Made by a program: the position numbers and the translations under genes. Shown piece by piece: positions 7,859 through 18,174 of a stretch of 64,000 nt of DNA (position 1 is the stretch's first letter; each line of letters begins with the position of its first letter). The notes beneath the pieces were generated by a model. That model did no database searches. It worked only from the letters and a program-made list of their open reading frames with translations, and was not told the DNA's origin. The stretch comes from Variovorax sp. PBL-E5. Its GTDB lineage: Bacteria; Pseudomonadota; Gammaproteobacteria; Burkholderiales; Burkholderiaceae_C. Where the stretch lies: positions 3,658,001-3,722,000 of the forward strand of contig NZ_LR594671.1 in assembly GCF_901827185.1 (NCBI RefSeq), given 5' to 3'.

Positions 7859-9864
7859 ACTTCGACGACGCGCTGCCGACCTTCTTCGTGGAGGCCCGCG
7901 AACAGCTGCAGGACATGGAGGCCGCGCTGCTGCGCATCGCCGGCGAGGACGACACGACCGAAAGCGTCAACGCGATCTTCCGCGCCGCACACACCATCAA
8001 GGGCTCGGCCGGATTGTTCGGCCTGGATGCGCTGGTGGCCTTTGCCCACGTGGTGGAGAGCCTGCTCGACGAAGTCCGCAGCGGCACCATCCCGCTCGGC
8101 GAGCCGCTGATCGAGCTGCTGCTGGCCTGCGCCGATCACATCGGCCGGCTGGTCGACGCGGCCGAGTCGGGCGGCCGCGCGCTCGCGGCCGAGGACGAGA
8201 AGAACGGCGCCGCGCTGCTGGAGCGGCTGCACGACCACCTCGGCGCCGGCAACCAGGCACCCGCCGCCGGTCCGGTCGTCGCCAGCGCGGACGGCGACAC
8301 CGCCCGCTGGCACATCGCGCTGCGCTTCGGCGACAGTGTGCTGCGCAACGGCATGGACCCGCTGTCCTTCCTGCGCTACCTGGCGACGCTGGGCACGATC
8401 GAGCACATCGTCACGCTGCACGACGGCGTGCCCGTGCTCGAAGCGCTGGACGCGGAATCGTGCGGACTCGGCTTCCGGATCCTGTTCGCCAGCGAGGCCG
8501 GACGGGCGGCCATCGAGAACGTGTTCGAGTTCGTGATCGACGATTGCGAACTGCGTGTCACGCCCGCGCCCGGCATCGAAGCCGCGCCGCAGGCCGCATC
8601 GCCCGCACACCGCGCGACGGCATCGGCACCGGCACCGAAGCCGCCGCGCGACGCCAAGGCGCCGGAAAGCCAGTCGGTGCGCGTCGATGCCGACAAGCTC
8701 GACCGGCTGATCAACCTGGTCGGCGAGCTGATCATCGCCGCGGCCGGCGCCAACCTGATCGCGCGGCGCACGCGCCATGTCGAGCTGCAGGAAAGCCATG
8801 CCACGCTGTCCGAGTTGGTGGAGGAAGTGCGCGACAGCGCATTGCAGCTGCGCATGGTCAAGATCGGCGCCACCTTCGGCCGCTTCAATCGCGTGGTGCA
8901 CGACGTGGCGCGCGAACTCGGCAAGGACATCGCGCTCGGCGTCAGCGGCGAGGACACCGAGCTCGACAAGACCGTGGTCGAGAAGATCGGCGACCCGCTG
9001 ATGCACCTGGTGCGCAATGCCATGGACCACGGCATCGACGCGCCCGAGCTGCGCGCCGCGCGCGGCAAGCCGCCGCAGGGCACGGTAGCGCTCAATGCGT
9101 ACCACGACTCGGGCAGCATCGTGATCCAGGTCAGCGACGACGGCGGCGGCCTCGACCGCGACCGCATCCTGGCCAAGGCCGTCGAGCGCGGCCTGGTCGA
9201 GGCCGGCCGCAGCCTGAGCGACGCCGAGATCTACGCGCTGATCTTCGAGCCCGGCTTCTCCACCGCCGCGCAGGTGACCAACCTGTCGGGCCGCGGCGTC
9301 GGCATGGATGTGGTCAAGCGCAACATCAGCGCGCTGCGCGGCAGCGTCGGCATCGACAGCCGGCCGGGCCAGGGCACCACCGTCACCGTGCGGCTGCCGC
9401 TCACGCTGGCGATCATCAACGGCTTCCAGGTCGGCGTCGGCAAGTCGGTGTTCGTGGTGCCGCTGGACGTGGTGGACGAATGCGTCGAGTTCGCCGCCGA
9501 AGCGGACCACGACTACATCGACCTGCGCGGCCAGGTGCTGCCTTTCATCCGGCTGCGCACGCTGTTCGAGGTCGCGGGCCCGCCCGCCGCACGCCAGAAC
9601 ATCGTCGTGGTCAAGCATGCCGGGCAGAAGTTCGGCCTGGTGGTGGACATGCTGATGGGCGAGGCGCAGACGGTGATCAAGCCGCTGTCGAAGATGTTCG
9701 CCCAGGTGCAGGGCATCAGCGGCTCCAGCATCCTGGGCAGCGGCGATGTCGCGCTGATCCTCGATGTGCCGATGCTAATGCAGCAGGCCACCCGCGTGTT
9801 GGCGGCCACGGGCCATCCGATTTCTTCCCTCTCTTCCTCCGCAGCAGTCGCCGTTCCGGCCTGA
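7855..9864 (+). CDS. cheA: Chemotaxis histidine kinase CheA, cluster 1
   Basis: A 669-residue cytoplasmic kinase. The HPt domain holds His46 in [13 protein letters not shown] divergent middle (P2-like) region lies at about 140-250, then dimerisation helices ([14 protein letters not shown]). The ATPase domain has [12 protein letters not shown] (N box), DDGGGLD and [12 protein letters not shown], and a CheW-like regulatory domain closes the protein. It would phosphorylate the CheY-like protein and the CheB of the same operon. Its ATG overlaps the STAS stop. It differs from the second CheA (26.7 kb) in the P2 region and in having HVELQESH instead of the other's dimer helix sequence. Confidence 0.93.
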   Translation: MNFDDALPTFFVEAREQLQDMEAALLRIAGEDDTTESVNAIFRAAHTIKGSAGLFGLDALVAFAHVVESLLDEVRSGTIPLGEPLIELLLACADHIGRLVDAAESGGRALAAEDEKNGAALLERLHDHLGAGNQAPAAGPVVASADGDTARWHIALRFGDSVLRNGMDPLSFLRYLATLGTIEHIVTLHDGVPVLEALDAESCGLGFRILFASEAGRAAIENVFEFVIDDCELRVTPAPGIEAAPQAASPAHRATASAPAPKPPRDAKAPESQSVRVDADKLDRLINLVGELIIAAAGANLIARRTRHVELQESHATLSELVEEVRDSALQLRMVKIGATFGRFNRVVHDVARELGKDIALGVSGEDTELDKTVVEKIGDPLMHLVRNAMDHGIDAPELRAARGKPPQGTVALNAYHDSGSIVIQVSDDGGGLDRDRILAKAVERGLVEAGRSLSDAEIYALIFEPGFSTAAQVTNLSGRGVGMDVVKRNISALRGSVGIDSRPGQGTTVTVRLPLTLAIINGFQVGVGKSVFVVPLDVVDECVEFAAEADHDYIDLRGQVLPFIRLRTLFEVAGPPAARQNIVVVKHAGQKFGLVVDMLMGEAQTVIKPLSKMFAQVQGISGSSILGSGDVALILDVPMLMQQATRVLAATGHPISSLSSSAAVAVPA

Positions 9865-9896
9865 GGCGGCCTCTCCAGACTCCAGAAAGGACAACC

Positions 9897-11567
<1,671 letters not shown>

Positions 11568-11579
11568 GGAGCCGGCGCG

Positions 11580-12122
11580 ATGAATGCATTGGCTCAGACC
11601 GCCCGGCTCGCCGGCGGCGCGCCGGCCTCCGCAGAGCCGGCCCAGTACCTCACCTTCATGCTGGCCGGCGAGGCCTTCGCGATCGGCATCCTGGCGATCA
11701 AGGAGATCATCGAATACCACAGCCTGACCGAGGTGCCGATGATGCCCGCCAGCGTGCGCGGCGTGATCAACCTGCGCGGCGCGGTGGTGCCGGTGATGGA
11801 CCTGCTGGCGCGCTTCGGCCGCCCTTCGAGCGAGGTCAGCAAGCGCACCTGCATCGTGATCGTCGAAGTCGAGACCGGCGGCGAGCGCCAGGTCATCGGC
11901 GTGATGGTCGATGCGGTCAACGAGGTGCTGGACATCGCACCGGCCGACATCGAGCCGCCGCCGAACTTCGGCGCCCGCATCCGCAGCGACTTCATCCAGG
12001 GCATGGGCAAGGTGAAGGGCCGCTTCGTGATCCTGCTCGACGTCGACCACGTGCTGTCGCTGGACGAGGCGGGCGCGCTCGCCGCGCTCCAGGCCGAAGC
12101 GCAGGACGAGCCGGCCCACTGA
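11580..12122 (+). CDS. cheW: Chemotaxis coupling protein CheW, cluster 1
   Basis: 180 residues, one CheW domain. Typical motifs are YLTFMLAGEAFAIGI, VPMMPASVRGVINLRGAVVP and IGVMVDAVNEV. It links receptors to CheA of the same operon. A Pro/Ala-rich N-terminal stretch of about 20 residues and a 25-residue tail lie outside the domain. It begins 12 bp after the receptor gene and is followed by cheR. The other cheW (62.5 kb) is clearly different in sequence. Confidence 0.93.
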   Translation: MNALAQTARLAGGAPASAEPAQYLTFMLAGEAFAIGILAIKEIIEYHSLTEVPMMPASVRGVINLRGAVVPVMDLLARFGRPSSEVSKRTCIVIVEVETGGERQVIGVMVDAVNEVLDIAPADIEPPPNFGARIRSDFIQGMGKVKGRFVILLDVDHVLSLDEAGALAALQAEAQDEPAH

Positions 12123-12135
12123 GCCGGCGCGCACC

Positions 12136-12942
12136 GTGTTGGACAACACCCTCACCGACATCGAGTTCGGCCGCTTCCAGCGCTTCATCCACGAGGCCGC
12201 GGGCATCACCCTGTCGCCGGCCAAGAAGGCGCTGGTGTGCGGGCGGCTCTTCAAGCGGCTGCAGGCCCATCGGCTGAACAGCTACACCGACTACCTCGCG
12301 CTGCTGGACAGCGGCCGCGCGGCGGCCGAGGTGCAGACCGCGATCGACCTGCTGACCACCAACGAAACCTACTTCTTTCGCGAGCCCAGGCATTTCGAGC
12401 TGCTGCGCACGCTGGCGCTGGCCGCGGCATCGCGCCCGCAGCCGCTGCGCGTCTGGAGCGCGGCCTGCTCGACCGGCGAGGAGTGCTACAGCATCGCGAT
12501 GGTGCTGGCCGACTGCCTGGGCGCCACGGCCTGGGAGGTGGTCGGCACCGACATCAGCAGCCGCGTGCTGCAGCGCGCGCGTGCCGCGCACTATCCGCTG
12601 GAGCGCACGCGGCACGTGCCGCCGGCCTACCTGAAGCGTTTCTGCCTGCGCGGACTGGGCGAACAGGAAGGCACGCTGCTGGTCGAGCGCCCGCTGCGCG
12701 AGCGCGTGCGCTTCGCGCAGGTCAACCTCAACGCCGTGCTGCCGGCCCTGGGCAGCTTCGACATGATCTTCCTGCGCAACGTGATGATCTATTTCAACGG
12801 CGACACCAAGCGCCAGGTGGTGGCGCGCGTGCTCGCGCTGCTCAAGCCCGGCGGACACTTCTGCATCGGACACTCCGAGACCCTGAACGAGATCAGCACC
12901 GCCGTGCAGCAGGTGGCGCCGTCGATCTACCGCAAACCGTGA
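12136..12942 (+). CDS. cheR: Receptor methyltransferase CheR, cluster 1
   Basis: 268 residues. It transfers methyl groups from S-adenosylmethionine to receptor glutamates. The N-terminal helical domain has [17 protein letters not shown]; the SAM-binding domain has [23 protein letters not shown] and FLRNVMIYF. The start is GTG at 12136 (a TTG at 12139 is also possible). It lies 13 bp after cheW and 22 bp before cheB, so adaptation enzymes are supplied with the receptor of the cluster. There is no cheD here, unlike the second system. Confidence 0.93.
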   Translation: MLDNTLTDIEFGRFQRFIHEAAGITLSPAKKALVCGRLFKRLQAHRLNSYTDYLALLDSGRAAAEVQTAIDLLTTNETYFFREPRHFELLRTLALAAASRPQPLRVWSAACSTGEECYSIAMVLADCLGATAWEVVGTDISSRVLQRARAAHYPLERTRHVPPAYLKRFCLRGLGEQEGTLLVERPLRERVRFAQVNLNAVLPALGSFDMIFLRNVMIYFNGDTKRQVVARVLALLKPGGHFCIGHSETLNEISTAVQQVAPSIYRKP

Positions 12943-12964
12943 ACAGACACGGACGACCCTGCGC

Positions 12965-14035
12965 ATGAATCCGATCAAGGTGATGGTGGTCGACGACTCG
13001 GCCGTGGTGCGGCAGGTGGTCGCCGGACTGCTCGGCGCGGCGGCCGGCATCGAGGTGATCGCCGCGGTGGCCGATCCGCTCCTGGCCATCGAACGGCTCA
13101 GGCAGCAGTGGCCCGACGTGATCGTGCTCGATGTCGAGATGCCGCGCATGGACGGCATCACCTTCCTGCGCCGCATCATGCAGGAGCGGCCGACGCCGGT
13201 GGTGATCTGCTCGACCTTGACCGAGAAAGGCGCCAGGACCACGCTCGAGGCGCTGGCCGCCGGCGCGGTGGCGATCGTCACCAAGCCCCGGCTCGGCCTC
13301 AAGCAGTTCCTGGTCGAGGCCTCGGACGATCTGGTGGCCACGGTGCGCAGCGCGGCGCAGGCCCGGGTGCGGCGCATCACCGCGCGCGAGACGGCGCCGG
13401 CCGTGCCGGTGGCGCGGCACACGGCCGACGTGATCCTCGCGCCGCAGCCGGCGCGCGCGATGGTGCAGACCACCGAGCGCGTGGTCGCCATCGGCACCTC
13501 GACCGGCGGCACGCAGGCGCTGGAGGAAATCCTCACCGCGCTGCCGCGCGTCTCGCCCGGCCTGGTGATCGTGCAGCACATGCCGGAGAAGTTCACCGCC
13601 GCCTTCGCGGCGCGGCTCGACGGCCTCTGCCACATCGCGGTGAAGGAAGCGGAGCACAACGACCGCGTGGTGCCCGGCCGGGCGCTGATCGCGCCGGGCG
13701 GACGGCACCTCGTGCTCCAGCGCAGCGGCGCGCAGTACCGGGTCGAAGTGGTCGACGGGCCGCTGGTCAACCGGCACCGGCCGTCGGTCGACGTGCTGTT
13801 CCGCTCGGTCGCCAAGAGCGCCGGCATGAATGCGCTGGGCGTGATCATGACCGGCATGGGCGATGACGGCGCGGCCGGCCTGCTCGAGATGCGCAACGCC
13901 GGCGCCCGCACGGTCGCGCAGGACGAGGACAGCTGCGTCGTCTACGGCATGCCGCGCGAAGCGATCAAGCGCGGCGGTGTCGAGCGCACGGTGGCGCTGG
14001 GGGCGATGGCGCAGGAGATCCTGAAGCAGCTGTAG
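12965..14035 (+). CDS. cheB: Receptor methylesterase/deamidase CheB, cluster 1
   Basis: 356 residues. The receiver domain has Asp56 ([11 protein letters not shown]). The C-terminal esterase has the catalytic Ser in [10 protein letters not shown], His in [13 protein letters not shown] and Asp in MTGMGDDGA. It removes methyl groups added by CheR and is activated by CheA. It closes the plus-strand operon and converges with fliA, leaving 33 bp between stops. A GC-rich inverted repeat at 14045-14058 (GCGGCC/GGCCGC) lies in that gap, but no T-run follows, so it is not called as a terminator. Confidence 0.94.
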   Translation: MNPIKVMVVDDSAVVRQVVAGLLGAAAGIEVIAAVADPLLAIERLRQQWPDVIVLDVEMPRMDGITFLRRIMQERPTPVVICSTLTEKGARTTLEALAAGAVAIVTKPRLGLKQFLVEASDDLVATVRSAAQARVRRITARETAPAVPVARHTADVILAPQPARAMVQTTERVVAIGTSTGGTQALEEILTALPRVSPGLVIVQHMPEKFTAAFAARLDGLCHIAVKEAEHNDRVVPGRALIAPGGRHLVLQRSGAQYRVEVVDGPLVNRHRPSVDVLFRSVAKSAGMNALGVIMTGMGDDGAAGLLEMRNAGARTVAQDEDSCVVYGMPREAIKRGGVERTVALGAMAQEILKQL

Positions 14036-14068
14036 AGGCACCCAGCGGCCGAGGCCGCCGGTGCGCCG

Positions 14069-14803
14069 CTACAGCAGATCCTTCAGCTTCGCGCGCAGCC
14101 GGCTGATGGCCTGGCTGTGCAGCTGGCAGACGCGCGACTGGCTCACCTCGAGCACGGCGCCGATCTCGCGCAGGTTCAGCTCTTCCTCGTAGTAGAGGTT
14201 GAGCAGCAGTTGGTCGCGTTCGGGCAGCGAACCGATGGCATCGATCAGCTGATGGCGAAGGCCGCTCTGCAGCAGCTGCTCCAGCGGATCGTCGCTGCTG
14301 CCGCGCGCACTGCGCGCCTCCTGCGCGTTGGCGTCGAGGAAGTTGCTCTCGGATTCGCCCTGCGAGAAGTCCTCGACATACAGCAGCTGGCAGCCCTGCA
14401 CTTCCTGCAGCAGGCCCTGGTAGGCCTCCAGCGTCATCCGGAGTTCCTTGGCAATCTCGCCCTCGTTCGGCGCGCGGCCGAGCCGGTGTTCGAGCGCCTG
14501 GACCGCCTGCTCGACCTTGCGCGCCGAGGCGCGCAGGCCGCGCGAGCCCCAGTCGGTGGCGCGCAGTTCGTCGATCATCGCGCCGCGGATGCGCTGGCTG
14601 ACGAAGGTCTCGAACTGGGCGCCGCGGTTGTCCTCGTAGCGCTTCGATGCATCCAGCAGGCCGATCATGCCGGCCTGGATCAGATCGTCGAGCTCGACGC
14701 TGGCGGGCAGCTTGGCGATCATCTGCAGCGCGATGCGCCGCACCATCGGCTGGTGCTGCTCCAGCAGGTGCGACTTCTCAATGGTTCCCTGTGCGGTGTA
14801 CAC
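14069..14803 (-). CDS. fliA: Flagellar sigma factor FliA (sigma-28)
   Basis: 244 residues. Region 2 has LDDLIQAGMIGLLDASKRYE and FETFVSQRIRGAMIDELR. Region 3 has the short helix-turn segment RAPNEGEIAKEL. Region 4 ends in LREIGAVLEVSQSRVCQLHSQAISRLRAKL. It directs polymerase to late flagellar promoters; matching sites are visible before fliC and before cheW at 63.1 kb. The start is GTG at 14803 with AAGGA upstream. It is the last gene of the flhB-flhA-flhF-flhG-fliA string. Confidence 0.95.
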   Translation of the reverse strand: MYTAQGTIEKSHLLEQHQPMVRRIALQMIAKLPASVELDDLIQAGMIGLLDASKRYEDNRGAQFETFVSQRIRGAMIDELRATDWGSRGLRASARKVEQAVQALEHRLGRAPNEGEIAKELRMTLEAYQGLLQEVQGCQLLYVEDFSQGESESNFLDANAQEARSARGSSDDPLEQLLQSGLRHQLIDAIGSLPERDQLLLNLYYEEELNLREIGAVLEVSQSRVCQLHSQAISRLRAKLKDLL

Positions 14804-14833
14804 GACTGTCCTGTTCCTTCTCCATGCGCCGTC

Positions 14834-15700
14834 TCAGACGGCGGCTGTGTTCGAAGCTTGTGTGTCGCGGGCCGGCGTCGCGCCGGGGCCCCCATGCGTG
14901 CGGCCCGCGGGCGGCGGCCGCAGGGCGGCGGCGCGCCAGGGCCATTGGCCGATGCCGGCCGCGATGCCGCGGAAATCGATGGCCGCCGGACTGGCGGGAA
15001 ATGCCTCCACCACGGTCTGGTGCAGGCGCTGCGCGTCCCGCAGATGCCGGTCGGCGCGGACCCCTCCGGCAGGCTGCAGCGAAACGGCGAGGTAGCGCCG
15101 GCTGGTGTCGACCAGGTTGGTCATCACCTGCGCGGCTTCGTCGCCCGCACCGACACCGTTGACGAGCAGCCGAAGCTGCTTGAGCGCGTGCGCGTAGTGC
15201 AGCCGCTTGATGCCCGCATAGGCCGCGGTGATGGATGCCGGCTGCGGCCGGAAGACGAGCACCAGGTCGTCCGCCTGCCGCGCCAGCATCGACAGGCAGC
15301 CTTCGCCGTCGAGCGCAGCGTCGATCAGGATCGCGCTGCCCTGCCACAGCGTGCGCGGGTCCAGGCCGGCCGGCTGCGCATCGGGGCGTGCGGGCAGCAC
15401 GCCGACACCGCAGTCCGACAGTGCCATGGTTTCTTCGCAAGCCAGGCGGCGTCCGGCGACATCGGCGAGCGTGCCCGATGGCGCGATCGACCACAGCGCG
15501 CAGGCGGATGCCGGTGTCGCGTCGTGCTCGTCCAGCAGCAGCACTTGCTTGCCTTGGTGGACCAGGGCCGCAGCAAGGTTCATCGCGGTGGTGGTGGCGC
15601 CGACGCCGCGGCCCATGCCGGCGACGGCGATCACGCGCGTGGGCGTGCGCGCCAGCAGGCGCCGCAGTCCATCGGCCTGGTCGGTGACCAGTTTGCTCAT
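14834..15700 (-). CDS. flhG: MinD-like flagellar-number ATPase FlhG (FleN)
   Basis: 288 residues of MinD/ParA fold. The deviant Walker A is GMGRGVGATTTAMNLA (about 29-43), followed by LLLDEHD and ILIDAALDG. FlhG restrains flagellar number together with FlhF. The signature Lys of the P-loop is replaced: GRGVGAT where MinD has GKGGVGKT, so ATP binding may be altered. A Pro/Gly-rich tail of about 30 residues ends it. The ATG at 15700 overlaps the stop of the 65-bp repeat's mini-ORF (ATGA), which also supplies a GGAGG site. Confidence 0.85.
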   Translation of the reverse strand: MSKLVTDQADGLRRLLARTPTRVIAVAGMGRGVGATTTAMNLAAALVHQGKQVLLLDEHDATPASACALWSIAPSGTLADVAGRRLACEETMALSDCGVGVLPARPDAQPAGLDPRTLWQGSAILIDAALDGEGCLSMLARQADDLVLVFRPQPASITAAYAGIKRLHYAHALKQLRLLVNGVGAGDEAAQVMTNLVDTSRRYLAVSLQPAGGVRADRHLRDAQRLHQTVVEAFPASPAAIDFRGIAAGIGQWPWRAAALRPPPAGRTHGGPGATPARDTQASNTAAV

Positions 15701-15762
15701 AAGACAACCTCCGCCCTGCGGGCTGCGGTGCGAGCGCCTTCGGGCGGCCGGGCGGCGCTCAT
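15697..15762 (-). repeat. 65-bp dispersed mini-ORF element, copy A (before flhG)
   Basis: On the minus strand this reads a 21-codon frame, starting MSAARPPEGARTAARR and ending AEVVL. Its stop overlaps the flhG start as ATGA, and GGAGG lies 9 bases before that start. Bases 15698-15762 match 33594-33658 with two differences over 65 bp. It contains CGCC-CGAA-GGCG, a small hairpin. flhF ends 30 bp upstream. Conservation of both the frame and the overlap in two unrelated junctions suggests a mobile or copied element that preserves expression of the next gene. That part is inference. Confidence 0.7.
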
Positions 15763-15792
15763 CGGTGCACTCCGGCTTTCATGGCGCGCGCC

Positions 15793-18174
15793 TCACCCAT
15801 GCTGCGCCATCGCCTCGGAGCGGCGGGTCGGTGCGGTGGATTCGGTGCCGAGCGCCTCGAGCAGCAGGAACAGCTTGCCGACGCCCCCGTACAGCGCGTT
15901 GCCGGTGAGCGGCCGGCTGGAGCGCACCGGCCGGCCGGTGAGCTGGTTCAGCAGCATGCGCGTGCGGTCGGCCCATTCGCCCTTCGCGTGCAGCAGGCGC
16001 CACACGGTGGTCGTCACCTGGCCGGCGATCAACAGGCGCTTCATCATGTGCGGATCGCCCGGCTCGCCGATGCCGCCGACCTGCTGCACGCCCTGGCGGA
16101 TCAGGCGAAAGCACGGCTCCGCCTCGGCGGCCCAGGCCTGCCACTGCGCGAGCTGCTGCGCGGCGACGCCGACGACGATGTTGGTGAGCAGATAGCCCTG
16201 CGCGAGGACCTTGCGGCCCTGCGCATCCATCACGCGCGTCACGACGCAGCGCAGCGCGGGCATCGCGGCGTCGCCGGCATCGGCCACGGCCGCGCCACGC
16301 AACACCACTTCGGCCTGCGCCTCGCATTGCCGCGCCGGCTTGCCGCGAAAGACCACCGGATGCGGCGGCGCGAAGTCCCAGTCCATGCGCGCCAGCGTGC
16401 GCGCGGCGCCGGAGCGCGGATCGATCACGCCGGTGGAGCCCGGTGCGCGCGCCAGCCACTGCTGGCCCTGGGCCTGCCACTGCACCATGAAGTCCGCACC
16501 GGGCAGCTTCGACAGCAGGTGCACCAGCGGCTTGCCGAAGTCCTGCCCGCGCAGCCAGGGGATCTGGCGCATGCCGGGCTTGCGCTTCGCGTCCGCGGCG
16601 CTTCCGCCCGCGGTCGCCGCGGTCGAGAGCCACTGGTTCGGCGCGGCCAGCGGCAGGCCGCTGCGATCGGACAGCATCAGGCTGCCCTGGCATTCGTAGG
16701 CATCGACACCTTCGTTGGAGCGCAGCCCGACCTGGCCGCACAGCGCCAGCACATGGGTCTCGCAGCCCGCGGCGATCTCGCTGCGCGCATGCAGCAGCAA
16801 GTCCTGCAGCACAGCCTTGTGGCCGGTGTCCTCGTCGGCCGCCTGCCGCCAGAGGCGGCGCGCCGCCTCGAAGCCGATCTGCGCGCCGGCCAGTGCGCCG
16901 GCGGCGGTCGCGAGTTCCTGCGCGTCGTGCGCCATCGCGCGGATCAGGTTCTGGTATTGCACGCGCAGTCGATCGGTCTCGGCCTGCGCCTGCACCACCT
17001 GCGCCGAGGACGCGGCGCCCGCGGGCTCGTCCTGCAGGTCGATCTCGGCCGGCACGAAGAGCGGGTTGTGGCGCCGCGGCTGGAACACGCTGTCGACCAG
17101 CTGCGCGCGGTCGGCCAGCATCAGGTTCTCGGGCACCTTCTGGCCGCTGGAGATGTAGTGCACCGGCAGGCGGTGACGGATCACCGTGTCGATCAGCGCG
17201 CCCGGATGCGTGGCCTCGTCGACCTTGGTGAAGATGCAGCCGGCCAGCGCATTGCCGCCACCGCCGTTGCGGTAGGCATGCACCACTTCGTTGAGCGTGT
17301 CGCCGTGGCTGGTCGCGTTGAGCAGCAGCAGCCGCTTGACCGGGCGATGGCTGTTGCACAGCATCGCGATCTGGTCGGAGACGGCGCGGTCGCGCTGGCT
17401 CATGCCGACGGTGTCGATCAGCACCATGTGCTTGTCGCGCAGGTCCTGCAGCACCAGGTGCAGGTCGGCCGCGTCCTTCACCGCATACACCGGCACGTCG
17501 AGGATCTGGCCGTAGATGCGCAGCTGCTCGTAGGCGCCGATGCGGTAGCTGTCGGTGGTGACCAGCGCCAGCTTGTCGGCACCGAAGCGCATGACGCAGC
17601 GTGCGGCGAGCTTGGCGGTGGTGGTGGTCTTGCCGACGCCGGTCGGCCCCATCAGCGCGTAGACGCCACCCTGCGCGAGCAGCGCATCCTCGTCCTCGTG
17701 CACCGGCACCGCGCGGATCAGCTCGGCGCGCGCGAAGGCCATGCCCTGCGCATAGCTCTGGCCGGTCGGCAGTCTCTCGAGCATGGCCTTCGACAGGCGC
17801 GCGCTGAAGCCGGCGCCGAGCAGCGTGCGCAAGAGGCGGCCGCGCACCGGGTCGCGGCGCTGCTTGTCGTTCCAGACGACGCTCGCGAGCTGTTCCTCGA
17901 TCATGCCGCGCATCGAATGCAGTTCGTTGAGCACCGTGTCGGCGGGCGCGGGCTGAATCGGCGGCGCGAGTGCCGGCGCGGACGTGGCGCCTTCCAGCGC
18001 TTCGGCCACGTCGCCATGCGCCATGGCCACGATCTCCACGCCGTCGGGCAGCGCACGGTTGGTCAGCACGATGGCTTCCGCGCCCAGGGCCTCGCGCACG
18101 AGGCGCAAGGCCTCGCGGCTGGTGGTCGCGACGAATTTGCGTGCGGCGGTGCGCACGTCGGTCGGGATGCTCAA
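15793..18174 (-). CDS. flhF: Flagellar GTPase FlhF with long C-terminal extension
   Basis: 793 residues, much longer than the roughly 370-480 residues usual for FlhF. The N-terminal region (1-160) opens with a B-domain-like start (ARKFVATTSREALRLVREALG). The SRP-type GTPase lies at about 170-375, with P-loop GPTGVGKTTTTAK (Lys182), LVTTDSYRIGAYEQL, DTVGMSQRD and TKVDEA. About 410 further residues match nothing I can name, yet show normal codon use. FlhF sets the place and number of flagella. The start is TTG at 18174, overlapping the flhA stop (TTGA) after GGAGGA; no ATG fits the position better. Confidence 0.88.
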   Translation of the reverse strand: MSIPTDVRTAARKFVATTSREALRLVREALGAEAIVLTNRALPDGVEIVAMAHGDVAEALEGATSAPALAPPIQPAPADTVLNELHSMRGMIEEQLASVVWNDKQRRDPVRGRLLRTLLGAGFSARLSKAMLERLPTGQSYAQGMAFARAELIRAVPVHEDEDALLAQGGVYALMGPTGVGKTTTTAKLAARCVMRFGADKLALVTTDSYRIGAYEQLRIYGQILDVPVYAVKDAADLHLVLQDLRDKHMVLIDTVGMSQRDRAVSDQIAMLCNSHRPVKRLLLLNATSHGDTLNEVVHAYRNGGGGNALAGCIFTKVDEATHPGALIDTVIRHRLPVHYISSGQKVPENLMLADRAQLVDSVFQPRRHNPLFVPAEIDLQDEPAGAASSAQVVQAQAETDRLRVQYQNLIRAMAHDAQELATAAGALAGAQIGFEAARRLWRQAADEDTGHKAVLQDLLLHARSEIAAGCETHVLALCGQVGLRSNEGVDAYECQGSLMLSDRSGLPLAAPNQWLSTAATAGGSAADAKRKPGMRQIPWLRGQDFGKPLVHLLSKLPGADFMVQWQAQGQQWLARAPGSTGVIDPRSGAARTLARMDWDFAPPHPVVFRGKPARQCEAQAEVVLRGAAVADAGDAAMPALRCVVTRVMDAQGRKVLAQGYLLTNIVVGVAAQQLAQWQAWAAEAEPCFRLIRQGVQQVGGIGEPGDPHMMKRLLIAGQVTTTVWRLLHAKGEWADRTRMLLNQLTGRPVRSSRPLTGNALYGGVGKLFLLLEALGTESTAPTRRSEAMAQHG

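Noticed and set aside
7612..9618. A 668-codon frame opposite cheA
   Set aside because: Antisense shadow of cheA, with composition typical of reversed GC-rich coding DNA.
14045..14058. GCGGCC/GGCCGC inverted repeat between cheB and fliA as a two-way terminator
   Set aside because: The loop is too short as written and no T-run follows on either strand.
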